This document shows positions 35,424 to 47,259 of a stretch of 64,000 bases of DNA, piece by piece. The stretch is from Toxonevra muliebris (lineage: Eukaryota > Arthropoda > Insecta > Diptera > Pallopteridae): assembly GCA_963691655.1 (NCBI GenBank), contig OY829326.1, positions 143,858,998 to 143,922,997 of the forward strand, in the 5' to 3' direction. Within the stretch, counting starts at the first letter, position 1, and every line of letters begins with the position of its first letter. Position numbers and translations under genes: made by a program. Under the pieces are notes generated by a model, which searched no databases, was not told where the DNA came from, and was given only the letters and a program-made list of their open reading frames with translations.

Positions 35424-36920
35424 TAGTTATATAAGACATATAGCTTTAAAACAATATTTACATATATTTAAAATAATTACGCAAAAAGTTTTTGTATTTT
35501 CTTAGAACTGAAATGTCATATGAAAGCCTAAACCAAACTGTGTTTAAGTTAAATTTTTCAATTTCCATCATGAATTCCCGTACCTGTTTAAAATGAGTTA
35601 AAGGATATATAAACCCACGTTTTTCATTTTGAATTCAAATTTTTTCCACAGCTTTTTCTACTACTATATCATCTAAACAGTTTTAGTCTCTTATAAACTT
35701 ATTGCACTTCATTATAGAAATTTTCAACGTTATTTCATCATCATTGTTTTCTTTGCAGATTAGCCAAGCATTCAAGTGCAATTCATAGTCATTTCGATTG
35801 TCATTTTCCAGCATTTTCCTGAAGAGTGAATGAACAAATAAAAGAGAGCAGAGACTTTATTTACGTACGTAACTACGATTTTTTGTTTTTTTTTTTTTTT
35901 TTGTACCACTTTTCTGTCATTATGCCGTCATTATTTCAACTTCAATTGTTATTTGAATGATGGTGATGATGATGAAGGCAGCAGGTGGAAGGCAAAGCTG
36001 AACTGTAGGTGATAGTGAGTAAAAGAAAGAGGTGAGCTCATGCTCACGTTTGTGATGTGTTGTTAATGCTGCTGATGATGGATAAAAATGTTAGAAAAAT
36101 ACTGACAGTTTTTTTTAAAACCATCATTCATTTGTTTTATGCATATATATTATGTACCTACCTATTTTTTGTGCTGTTTTTCTAAAGCTTTTTTTAGTTA
36201 GTGGTTTTTGGAAAATTTCAACTGTCAACTGTCAGTTCTTTTCATATTTTTTCTTGCATTGTTTATCATTTAAAAGCATTATTTTTTATGAGTAGAATTT
36301 TATGCGAAATAAATCTTTTGAAATTATTTTCCTTTTTTTTCCTTTTTTTTTTTTTTTTGTAAGAAAATATTTTTGCAGCTTAATTATGCAACTCATTAAA
36401 ATATAAATATTCTATTGAAATACACACATATTTATCAAAGTTAAAAAACAAAATTTTATGCTTGATTATAAACATTATATTTAAGTAAAAGTTAAATTTT
36501 GGTCAAAAAAAATTATAAATGCAAATAAGTGAGCAAGACATCATTAAGTTCTTGCATAACTTTCAGCGAGTAAAATGTATACACAAATGGGTTAAATGCC
36601 ACCATTTTATGTACATATTTAATGCGCATTCTACATTCTACGTGGCATTATAAATGTGCAATTATCGCAATAATGTTGCTGAGCTTAGTTGGTATACATA
36701 CACAAATGTGAGAGCTTGAGTTTTTTGGAACCGAACCGAACAGAACCCGAACATGGAATTCAGCATTTATTAAGGTTCGGCTGAAACCGAAACTGAACTT
36801 TTCCATTTTACAAAAACTATAAAAAATACAAACAAATATTAACGAAATTTGCATATCCAAGCTATGCAAAATGCAAAGGTTCCTGGTAGACTTAAGGCTA
36901 TTGACGAAGCTGCCGCTTAA
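35424..36920. other. AT-rich noncoding DNA
   Basis: Contains homopolymer T tracts (about 35883-35902 and 36336-36358) and GATGAT-type repeats (35957-35975). No coding sequence is recognised. Confidence 0.55.
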
Positions 36921-36929
36921 CTGAGCTAG

Positions 36930-37570
36930 GAGAGTGCCCCTATCAGGGACGGAGTACAATGGGCTCCCTTGCTTAAGTGTTTTTCGCTATACCCGGACTC
37001 TAATAGTACAATACAAAACAATGCCAGAACAAGGCGTCCGGGTAGATTATAGTTTTTGCTATGAAGTACTGATTAGGAGAAAGTCGGACACTAGTAACAA
37101 TAAACGAGGTCTTATCAACTTTGCAACTATTGCCGGCAGAGAAAGTACGGCCGTTTTACTCCACCATGCGATCAGACTCCGCATCCCACACGACACACAC
37201 TGCAGAAACTGCAACAACCTTGAAGAAAGAGAGACTCTGCCCAGGTCTTGCTAGAACAAGACTAAAATTACTCCACGAACCTTATTTAGACCACATAACC
37301 AAGATCTCAAAACTCGAAATTGGAAAACTCCTCCAATTTCTCAATCTCACGAACTGGCTCTAGATAACAAAGAGCAGACACCCATTCACAATTAAGGTTG
37401 TGGTATCAAAACGACGCTCTAGCGCTAATTGTGCTCCCTCTTTTAGAGAGAGTAGTACCTGAGCACGAACCAGAACGTTTGGTTGGACACTAATAACGAC
37501 AAACGAGGTCTTATCAACTTGCAACTATTGCCGCCAGAGAAAGCACGGTCGTTTTACTCATTTTGACCCG
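36930..37570 (+). mobile_element. LINE ORF2 3' end fragment with partial duplication
   Basis: Encodes IRLRIPHDTHCRNCNNLEER (cysteine motif), and in another frame ARTRLKLLHEPYLDHITKIS followed by KLEIGKLLQFLNLTNWL and a stop. This parallels the C-terminus of the element at 45.1 kb (CPSLARRRLKLLG...). The sequence after the stop, GTGGTATCAAAA, also matches that element's 3' untranslated region. Positions 37084-37160 recur with few differences at 37480-37560, so part of the fragment is present twice. Confidence 0.7.
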
Positions 37571-38300
37571 GTACTAGATGCCATAATCCAATTTTCAAAA
37601 CACTATTTCATAATGTCTTCAATAATATATTTTAATATTTAAAAAAAAAAAAAAAATTGTTTCTGAATTTTAGAGGATGTAGTAATTTTTAACCGCAAGT
37701 GAAAAAGGTGACCAGGTGTAAAAAAAACTAAAAATGTTTCTACACCACATGACTAGCAATAAGTATTCTTTGGGATTAAATGTAAGTAACACAGTATTTT
37801 AGAAGTTATTATTAGTAAAAAACAGCGAAATGTCGAAAATATGCATTTCTGTTGAATTTTGCCTATTTCTCCATATGTTTTTTACAAACGTTTGGTCAGT
37901 TGTAGCCTCTTAGCAAAATATAAGGGCCTGTGAAGTTATAATTTCCACATCAAGTTTGTTATTTTATCTAAGCTGAATGTCTAATTTCAAATTCAAAATA
38001 ATTAATTTTACTATTTCCAAAAAAGTGTATCTGTTCACCTGGTGATTAAGTCAGGTGGAACATAATATTTTTAAATTATTATAATGCGATTTTAAAGTCA
38101 GTATATATAAAAATGTTGAACAGTGATTATTTTTTGAAGAAATTTCAATGGTGCTGTTCGATTAATCGAACGTTGCGACGATAAAGGTTAATCACCTGTG
38201 CAATGCTTATATAAAACAAGGAGTTTTTTCTAATCTATGGAAACGACAGCGAGTGGTGTTCCTTCTAAAAACGAGAGAACTGTTTGAAACAATTATTATT
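37571..38300. other. AT-rich noncoding DNA
   Basis: No recognisable feature. Confidence 0.5.
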
Positions 38301-38319
38301 CCATCGGCCGCTTTATAAG

Positions 38320-38450
38320 CTAGTTACGATCAGCCAAGTATTAAAGTACATTGCATACGACAGGCTGCAGAAGCTTCTGGGGAAGCCAGAAGGTCTACCG
38401 GACCATTAGTTAGGTTTTCGCAAGATGGTGGATGTGATTCATATCATTGG
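38320..38450 (+). mobile_element. LINE reverse transcriptase scrap
   Basis: The plus strand encodes VLKYIAYDRLQKLLGKPEGL and then PDH.LGFRKMVDVIH. This fits the conserved RT block K.(L/F)E..I..RL......PDHQ.GFR...S..H. Only about 40 residues survive. Confidence 0.5.
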
Positions 38451-38689
38451 CAGTCATAGGTGCTATGATCGGTAGTCGATTTCAGATTGGCGGAAAAAAT
38501 ACTGTGGAATCATAACGCTGGATGCAGAAACCATAATCAAATCCGCAAACTGGGCTGTTATATCTACGTCATATTATCGGTGGTTACTTTTGTAATAAGC
38601 TGCTCTTATGTGAGACAGATTCATTGGCCATGGACTCCATATTGTGACCAACATTTTGGATTGCGACGTTCAACGGCCTAGACTTTCCT

Positions 38690-40840
38690 TTAGGTAAAAT
38701 GTAGGTAGAATACGTAGATAATATAGACTATGCGAACAATCACCCAAAAAACATAAATAAACTGAATCACCTCAAAAAACGGTCAAAAATTTCCCATTTT
38801 ACTATTTGAACAAATCCATTCTTAGGTGGCCTAGGGTCAATGGTGATAATTTCGTTAAAAATTTTTACGATTTAGTCTATTGCCATGCTAACCTACCAAA
38901 CAAATAAAACCGGGAAAAGGGAAAAGGGTATAACATAACATAAAACTCTATTATCTCCAACCCATTGTAGCTATGGACATAGAGTGTCATCAACATATCT
39001 CATACTAAAAATAAATATCCCACGCCATGCCTACTTTCCATATAAGTGGAATTGTAAAAATATACATTACATACCTACTATTGAATATACTTTAAAACGC
39101 CATTAAAATTTCTTAAAATATCAACAAATTATTTATTTTGTTTTACGTCTTCTTTCGTTTTACTTGCGGTTATTTATTTGACAAATGACATTACAATTGT
39201 CAAGGCAATATCATGTCACCTCAATATAAAGGTAAAGACAAGTGAAGATACAACCACAAGGAGAAAAACCAAGCAACCAACCAACCAATATCAATGACAA
39301 CAAAAGAACTAAAGCATAAAGGAGAGAAGATGGAAGAAAGAGAGACAGAGAGAGAGAGAGGGAGAGACTTAGTTTGAAATGTAAATGGAGTGCTCCACAA
39401 GGGCAGTAAATGACAGCTGAGTGTTAAGATTAAGCAAGAACTTGAAATGTTCATTATTTTTAATGTGAAAAGATTATTTTAAAATGATTGCAGCACATTT
39501 GCGCACTGGTGCGCTCGTGGCACACAAATGCCATTTTGTTGAAAACAAAACAAAGGATGTCGGTAATTAGAATTAAAAATGTAGATTGCATAGAGATTTT
39601 ACTTTTCTTTTAGAATTTATTTAGAATATATATAAATAAAGAATGAATAAGTATTAAATTTTTTTTATATAAAGTGAAATTTAAATATTTTGCATATGTA
39701 TATATTATCAAGACTATAGTTTTTGGCATATCATTTATTGATTGATCTTTAGTGATTTCAGGAACACAAAAGAAATGAAAAATAATTTAGCGACATGTTT
39801 TGATATAATTACCACTTCAAGAATACTCTATTTCATCTATGAAACCACAAGATTTAAAACATTTTATAGGAATTTTGCAATAGCAATTATACGTCATTTG
39901 GGAGTTAAGCCCGAGGCAGCTGGTTTTCTATTCTAGCATCTAGCACTCTACCACTAGGCCACTGAAGTGGCCTGAAATTTTACAATAGTTGTGTGGTTCT
40001 TGATGTCGGAAAAATGATTTCTATTTCATTTGAATATTGCCTGATATTCACCCATGAATTCTTCAGGAAATTTGCTAGTCTTCATGGCAGATCGATAATT
40101 TCAACACTGAGTATATTACCAAAGTATTGGAAATCGTATCATTCCATGATAATCCTCACAAAGAGTAGATACCATAATATTCATGATTTGTGTGAAAGCA
40201 AAACATGTAGTTAATTTTGAAAGCTGGTTGGGCCAATTGTATTGCCTTCTGGGTCAAGTTAATCACATTTTTGCGACTACAGTTTGTGTTTAATTCAGTC
40301 TTCAGACTAAGTCGATGTATATCATTCAGATGGTCAAAAACCTTACTATGTCCGGAAATGCCGTTCTTGAACCCAGTTACTTTATCATCCCTGCAACAAA
40401 CGCACTTGTCATTGAAACTATCTGGATTCTGTCATCTATTTTACTTGCAACTATTTATGTACTATTAGGAGGCAGAGTACAGAGTGAAGGACGGCTGAAG
40501 ATGTTTTGGATTTTTTATTCATTCTAGGCTGCAATGTAAGTTGTACTTTCTGGAATGTTATGCAATGGGTAAGGGTTCGATACTCAGCATAGTCGATAAA
40601 CCCAAAAATAGAAAATAAAATTTTTTGTAGCAATGACAAATTTTTTCGAACAAAAATTATCTATGAAAAACTTTTCACTTTGAGTTCAGTTTTAGCGTAA
40701 AACTTAAAGTATCTTTCAATCATGTTTGAATATAACTAGCACAACATTTTGAATGCGAAAAGCTCGGCAATGGACCAGAATAATAGTAGTTGTGGTAAGC
40801 CGCTGAATAAGCGATATTATACAGCCCATCTTCTCACATG
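38690..40840. other. AT-rich noncoding DNA with GA repeat
   Basis: A GAGA tract lies at about 39343-39366. The open frames at 39993-40527 have no recognisable domain. Confidence 0.5.
39900..39975 (-). repeat. tRNA-derived SINE-like sequence
   Basis: The minus strand contains TGGCCTAGTGGTAGAGTGC, an excellent RNA polymerase III A box. About 45 bp downstream comes GGGCTTAACTCC, a decayed B box. The sequence between reads like a tRNA D and anticodon arm but does not fold fully. It is best explained as a SINE head or tRNA pseudogene. Confidence 0.5.
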
Positions 40841-40845
40841 TAGAA

Positions 40846-41482
40846 CTTACCACCTTGATCAAAAGGTTTCCGAAATAACCACCGTGTGGCGCTCCCATCT
40901 TTCCGATTTGAGTTCTGTTTTTTTTTTTTTTTTGTTAAGTTGGTACATCTGTTGTTGATATTCCCTCTAAGTCTTAGCAACATAGCTGGACATTTGCAAA
41001 AGTTATGTAGCTAAGAGTACATCTATCTCTGTGTGTATTGGCGATTTTTTACAATTTTATTAAATTGTATTGTATTAAATTTTGCGTAAAAAACGGATTT
41101 AATGGTGCGCAAGCGTTGGAAAAGTGTGCCGTCATTATTCGTAATTTTTTGACGAAAAATGCAACAAATACCATCCAACTGCCACCGAATTCACCTGATC
41201 TGGCTCCTTGCGACTTTTTTCTGTACAATCGAGTTTAAAAACCATTACGGGGAACGCGTTTCAGCAGCCGAGAGGAAGTAATGGAAAAATCGCAGGAAGA
41301 ACTTGATGTACATGCCGAAAACCGAATATAAAAAATGTTTCGAGGATTGGATCAAGCGCTGGCGTAAGTGTATTGCAGTCGATGAGGATTACTTTGAAGG
41401 GGACAATAAAGATTTAGATGAATAAACTTGTATTTTTAATTTTCTGAATAAATTCCGGGAACTTTTTGATCATGGTGGTAAG
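40846..41482 (+). mobile_element. Internally deleted mariner element
   Basis: The inverted repeats begin CTTACCACCTTGATCAAAAG at 40846 and, inward from 41482, CTTACCACCATGATCAAAAA; both then share a GTTTCCG/GTTCCCG block. Between them the plus strand encodes TIQLPPNSPDLAPCDFFLYN, the mariner signature (third catalytic region), then KPLRGTRFSSREEVM. After a frame change, FEDWIKRWRKCIAVDEDYFE and GDNKDLDE end at a stop. The N-terminal two thirds of the transposase are deleted. Confidence 0.85.
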
Positions 41483-41489
41483 TACCTTG

Positions 41490-44400
41490 AGGTGGAGAGA
41501 AGTTTTCGATTTTCAATAAAGGTCTGAATCGACTTTCGGTAATTCGCCAACCCGTTCATTATCTTTCACTTCTTCAATGTCCGAAATACCAAAATAGCTT
41601 GGCGGGTTTAGGATCTGGTTTAGACAATTGCACAATTTGTGGATACATAAATGTCTTCTTATCTTAAATTGACCGATTTCGAATTCAGGGTTTTGATGGT
41701 TGTCTGACTGTCTACAGGGATTACTATCTCCATTTTTAGCAGACCTTCAGTTATACCAATTCATGCAGTTGACAAATCATTAATGTCTAAAATAATTATA
41801 TATGACGTCGATAATAACTGCGGCCATTTGGTAAAGAATTTTATAATTAATTAATTTTTAAATCATGTTGTGTTTCAATATTGAAGTATTGAAGTTCTAC
41901 AAGGTGCTTTGCTTTAAGCAGCTTTCTTTCTTAATTTCATTTACTTCTTTGAAGATAATAACACCATCGACTTTAGGCTTTTGAAGATAAGAATAAATTA
42001 TGAGGCATGCATAACGTCTTCAATCCTTTCAGTAATATATGCTTATATTATTTTTTTTTAGGTTTTTAAATTTGAAGTCAAGTCAAAAATCTAAGTGCAG
42101 TAATTGATTAAATATTTTTAAGCAAAAAAAAATATTAATTTATTGTTAAGTGAAAATATTATTTTCTAAGTATGTTAAGAGAATATAAAAATCCAAATAA
42201 AAATGTTAACAGATTTTTGCCATACATAGCTTCCGAAGTATTATTGTTCAACCTTTCATGCAGGACAAACAAGAATACAAAAAGGAGTGGAACCTTTTTT
42301 ATCCAAATAATACAAAAGTTATCTATCGAGCCCTGCTAAAAAAATACACCAAAAAGGATAACACGGTAAACATAATTTTCAAACCATCAGAAAAAGTGTT
42401 GATTATCAGCACGACTTTCAAAATTAGTTATTTATGCTTTCTACATTGAAGTATGTACCATATTTCAAATAATGCAGTTGACTTCTATTACTTATTCACT
42501 TCCTCTATTATAAAATTTTTTTCTCTTTCTTTTTAACAAATATTAATTTCTTAAATTGTCTACATCAAATCACATATGTACAAATAATCTTTTTTTTTAT
42601 GTTTTTTTTTTTTCAACACAATCAAGCAAACAATAGAACACAATCACCATATGGGTGGACAATTTTAAAGAAAGAAAAAAATGTAACAATGGAATAGTAC
42701 CCGGCAAAATAAAATACTTTATACAGTACTACATATATTTTACATATGGCATCTATTTTGCAAAAGAAACGCTTAAAACCAAACAATGTGCATGCATGTA
42801 TATGTATATGTAAAAAATAGTGCTCGAGTTAGAATTCTTCCTTTTCTTTTTCTGAACATTTTATTTTCACATAAATGACAACAACAAATTTTACGCTTGT
42901 TAATGTAGAAATGTATGAGAATTCGTATTCTATTCGAATTCTCAAACAAGACGACAACCATATTGCGAATTGTGAATATTTTCGTCTTCTTCTTCTTTTG
43001 TATTACTCGCTAGAAATACTTTAGTGACATTTCAACTTTTACTTCTACGTTCGGTTTTTCTCTTTATTCTTATTCGCCTTCTTATTTATGCATGCAAAAT
43101 ATTCTATTCTTTTGTGTATATTTGAAAAATTCTATAACGAAACAAAAAATGTTCCGAGGAACATTCATACATATGTAAGTATGTTTATATGTATGCATGT
43201 ATGTATGTATATGTACCTACATAATTTTTTCTATTGTTATACTGAAAAGTATGCAACGTTTTTGTATTTTAACCACACGCACACACATATTAACATGCAA
43301 AGGAAGCATATCAATTTATTTCAATGGTTTTCTATTTTGTATGCGTGTGTGCATATTGCTTGAGTATGTATCTATTTGTTGCAAATATTTGTATCTTCTT
43401 AGAAAGTGTGTCACAAGTAGATACTACAATGTTCGTTTTTTGTTATTTTAAGAAATTAAATTAGCTTGAATGACATTTAAAGCAAATATGTAGATACTAA
43501 TCGACGATTAGTAATAAAATTGTTTCAATTTAGATAATATGATGTGTATTGGTTAATGGCTGCACTGTAACCTTGAGAGTTTTTTGAGCTTTTTATGTGG
43601 TTAAGTATCTTTAAAACGGAATTAAATCGAGTTTTAACGTTTATACCCTCAACCGTAACACCTTTCTCTCCTAATTCAAATGCATGTTGATCGGGATGTT
43701 TGAGGCATCAACATTTTTGTTAAATCATAATATTTTGAACTAGTCGCGGTAAGGCCCCAGTAACTGGGGCTATTTTTTTTTGTTCAAGAAATCTCTTTAT
43801 GAAAAAACTAATATCAAAAGAGAACCAAACTACTCGTTGATGTTTGTTTTGTTATTTGTGTATGCAGATAATTCGTTAGATAATTTTGATAATTCTGAGA
43901 AATGCCGTTACTCATGTCTTCTCTCTCTCTCATTTGTGATTTACTCCCGCTTAAGCAATGATTTTTACAACGATGAATGCAATGCTTTGTTCAATGAGTG
44001 AATTTTAAAGTGCTTCCGACGCTAAAATTTTGGAATTGGCTTAATCGATTTTAACACGATTTTCAAAAGTAATGTCATGAACTAAAAGATAATACATTAA
44101 TAACATATAGTGAAACCAGTTATTTTTATTAGGCCTGCCAATAGTAAAAGTAGTAAAAACCAACAAGTAACTATACTATATTGTTATTTTTGTATACAAA
44201 AAATTATCCGTTGTTAATGAAAATGGCAGAGGATGTTGTAGTTTATATCCTCTTCAAAAACCCTTTTTGATTTTTCTTCCTAGCTTGTTTGGTTTTCGAG
44301 TAATTCATTTTTTCCTATAGGCTCCGCACTCAAAAATTCAATTAAACAAAGATGCGCGCGCATCCACAGTATATCCAAAGTACTAAATTTGCAATTTCTT

Positions 44401-45000
44401 AAATATTGAATATCTCGAAAACTATGACATATTCGAATAAATTACATAATACCTTTTTTTTAGAAAATCACTTAAGCTATATAATTTTTTGATATATCCA
44501 ACGGTTAACCAGTTATTAGTAAAAAAGGCTTTTTTCACCAAGGGGGGGGGGGGGGGGGGGGGTTTTTGAGAACTGGTTTTTGTGGGTTTTCCATCTAACA
44601 ATTACTGAAAAAAAAATCGCAGTTAAGAATTTTTATGAACTTTTGGTGCATTTCTTACTCTACCGACTGGGCTATCCATGCTTTTTTTCATTTTTTATGG
44701 TTAGGCCGTGTAGTCTCAGAATCTTAGAAAATTGGTTTATGTTCTCTTTTACGTGGCTTTTTGGATATAGAGCATTGGGCATTCGAAAAATTATGATTTA
44801 ACAAAAATTTTGATATCTCTAATATCCCGATCCTTTGAGTTAAATTTTGCAGAGAGAGGTTGATGCTGTTCGGGCCATATATTTAAGTTGGAATTTAATT
44901 TAAAATATTTCAAACTCATTTCAACAATCAGCAGAGAGAGTGTGAGTAACCATGCGATAATTGCTATTTGCACGTTTTTTTTTGCGATCTATCTTGTGCC
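41490..45000. other. AT-rich noncoding DNA with microsatellites and a poly-G tract
   Basis: About 3.5 kb without recognised genes. TATG/TGTA repeats lie at 43165-43216 and a CACACA motif at 43275-43288. A run of 21 consecutive G occupies 44542-44562. Confidence 0.6.
44542..44562 (+). repeat. Poly-G homopolymer, 21 bases
   Basis: Twenty-one consecutive G bases in otherwise AT-rich sequence. Long A/T runs are common in this window, but this is the only long G/C run. Confidence 0.95.
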
Positions 45001-45430
45001 ACTTAGGTTAGGTTAGGTTGGAGTGGCAGCCTTCTGCTTGAAAGCACACTTAAGCACATAATTAGGCTTATTTTGATACCACAGTACGCCGCGACTCCCC
45101 CATTTACGGAGTGGAGAACCATGAGGATTCCATAATAAATCTGGCTATGTCCTTAATATTTATGGATGATAGCTCGGACAGATTAGTAAAGAAAGGTGAA
45201 CCCAGGAGTTTTAGTCTCCTCCTGGCCAGGGATGGGCATTCGCACATGAAATGAAGGACTGTTTCTTCCTCCTCCTCAGAGCCGCAGCCCCGACAGAAGT
45301 CATTGAATGTCAGTCCAAGTCTTGCAGCATGTCTCACCATTATGCAGTGTCCCGTGAGCACCGAAGTCGTTATGCTGATGGAGTTTCTGCTTAGGTTGAG
45401 TAGCTGTCTTTTGTGCCACTTTCTTGACCA
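45000..45430 (-). mobile_element. LINE ORF2 C-terminus and 3' end
   Basis: The minus strand reads LLNLSRNSISITTSVLTGHC, then HAARLGLTFNDFCRGCGSEE and EEETVLHFMCECPSLARRRL, ending ESSWFSTP and a stop. The LTGHC, CxxCxxxxET.xHxxCxCP and ARRRLxxLG motifs are the C-terminal part of RNase H-bearing LINEs (I/R1/Loa group). The intact stretch is 85 codons (45104-45361) and is followed by 3' UTR containing GTGGTATCAAAA. The repeat GGTTAGGTTAGGTTGG lies at the border. Confidence 0.85.
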
Positions 45431-45959
45431 TAATTTTGCTTAGTCTCACTTAACGAGCTTTGGTTTCCAACGGTCATCTCCAGGTATTTGCTGGTTCACC
45501 TTTTCTTCGGCCATCTCCAGTCAATAGCCCTAGAAATCTCATTACGGAGTGAAATTTTTTTCGTTTCGTCCTGCAGAGAGTCGCAATGTAGAGTTTATAT
45601 GGTTATTGTTAATTATACCATGACCTAAAAGATCTATTCAACTTCCCTCTTCTCCGTTTTATTGCATAGAATACTTCACCCTTTCTTCCCCTTTTGAGTA
45701 ATTTTATTATTATAGCAAAGTCTATGAATGATTGTTCAGTTTTTTGTAATTGTACTGTACATACAGTGTCAAAGTTCACCGAAAGCGGGCATTAGATAAT
45801 TTGTACTCCATCCCAAAGAAGGTCGCTCTCATAACTTAGTAAGACTTCGATTTTTGTTCATATCCTATGAAAACTTGCTTCGCTCTTAATGAAAACCAGT
45901 CCATTCTTTACTATCCCATTTGTCCCGACTAGGAAGTATCTCTTCCTAAAAGCTTAAGG

Positions 45960-47250
45960 ACCATTAGTATGACCTCGTTCCTTCTAAAAAATCTGGGGAA
46001 AATTATCTGTTTGCACATCCGCCAAATGGTGCTGTCACTGAGCCCACTATCCACAATGCAGCATCAGCAGATAGATCTCGTGAGCCAGCGATTTTTTGTC
46101 TAATAAGCAGGATTGAAGAAGAGCTTGATAAGGTACACAATGCCTTGGGAATGGTTATTGATACAAAAGGTGACTTCAATACGCTGGTGCAGAGAAATGC
46201 TAGTGGGGTGAATATGATCAAGATTACCGTACAGAATCGTTGTAGTCGATGCCAGTGGTGACCAGTGGATCACATCCAGTGTTAGTAGAGGCGGCCCTTA
46301 ATGCGGTCTTTTGTTACCACTGTTGTGGACGATGTTAGTTGTCCGGCTGTTGGTCGAGCTCAAATACTCTAGAATCTACACTCAAGCTTGTGCTGATAAT
46401 GTAGAAGATTTACCTGTTTGACTTTTATTCATGGTTATCTGTTACAATGCCCTACTTTCCCTGTCAAAGTAAAAGCTGTAAAAGCCAACTGATGGCTTAA
46501 GAGCAATATTTTTAAGGTCCCAATGAGCCAAACGTTGAAAGGCATGGTGGGCTGCTTACTTAATGATAGTAATGTTATGAGTATGCCTTCTGATGCCATG
46601 ATTTCCGTAAAATTGCTCATAGGTAGATACGTAATACCATATCCCAGGGCTGATGAATGGCTTAATTCATCAGCGGAGACAGGCACTTTAAGTTGCTGCA
46701 TTTTTACGGATAATGGCTCTGAAGTTGGAATCTTTCTGGCAATTGACAATACCAAACTCTATTATATTATGGGTGAACAGGTCACCGTTTTTGAAGCGGA
46801 AGTGTTTGCCATTCTAAAAGCAATGAACTGTGCGGTTGAAAATAAGTAGAAAAGCAAAAGTCTCTGTGTTTAATGAAATCAAGTCTTTAATTAGCCCTTG
46901 CTCTATATCCAAACTCGTGCTTCAATGTAAGAAAGTTCTAAATTAGGTGGCTATACACAATGGAGCTTTGCTTGATGCGGGTGCCGGGTCATGCAATAAA
47001 TTTTTTGACTAGCTTGTTAGATCGGGGTCTTCAGAGTACTTTAGTGGGCTCGAACCTCTGTTGGTGTACCAGCGTCGACTATCAAAAGGAACACCACCGA
47101 TCGGGTTTTTCAGAACTCAGTCGGCAGTGGCTTAACTGTATAGACTGCAGGTGGACTAGACTGATAGATTCCGAAGTATCCATAAACAATGTGGCCTTTC
47201 TGCTTGAACTTAACAGACTGAGTTGCTGACTGACGGAACTCAAGTATTGC
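45960..47250 (+). mobile_element. Degenerate LINE: RT and RNase H remnants
   Basis: Plus-strand remnants read FLLKNLGKIICLHIRQ (RT block 1), LISRIEEELDKVHNALGMVI followed by DTKGDFNTL (RT catalytic A block, FID.EGAFN equivalent), and MSQTLKGMVGCLL. The RNase H domain follows as CCIFTDNGSEVGIFLA and GEQVTVFEAEVFAILKAMN. The layout matches the elements at 27.0 and 29.3 kb. Multiple stops are present, and the longest frame (46523-46849) covers part of RNase H. Confidence 0.7.
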
Positions 47251-47259
47251 GTTGTTAAT

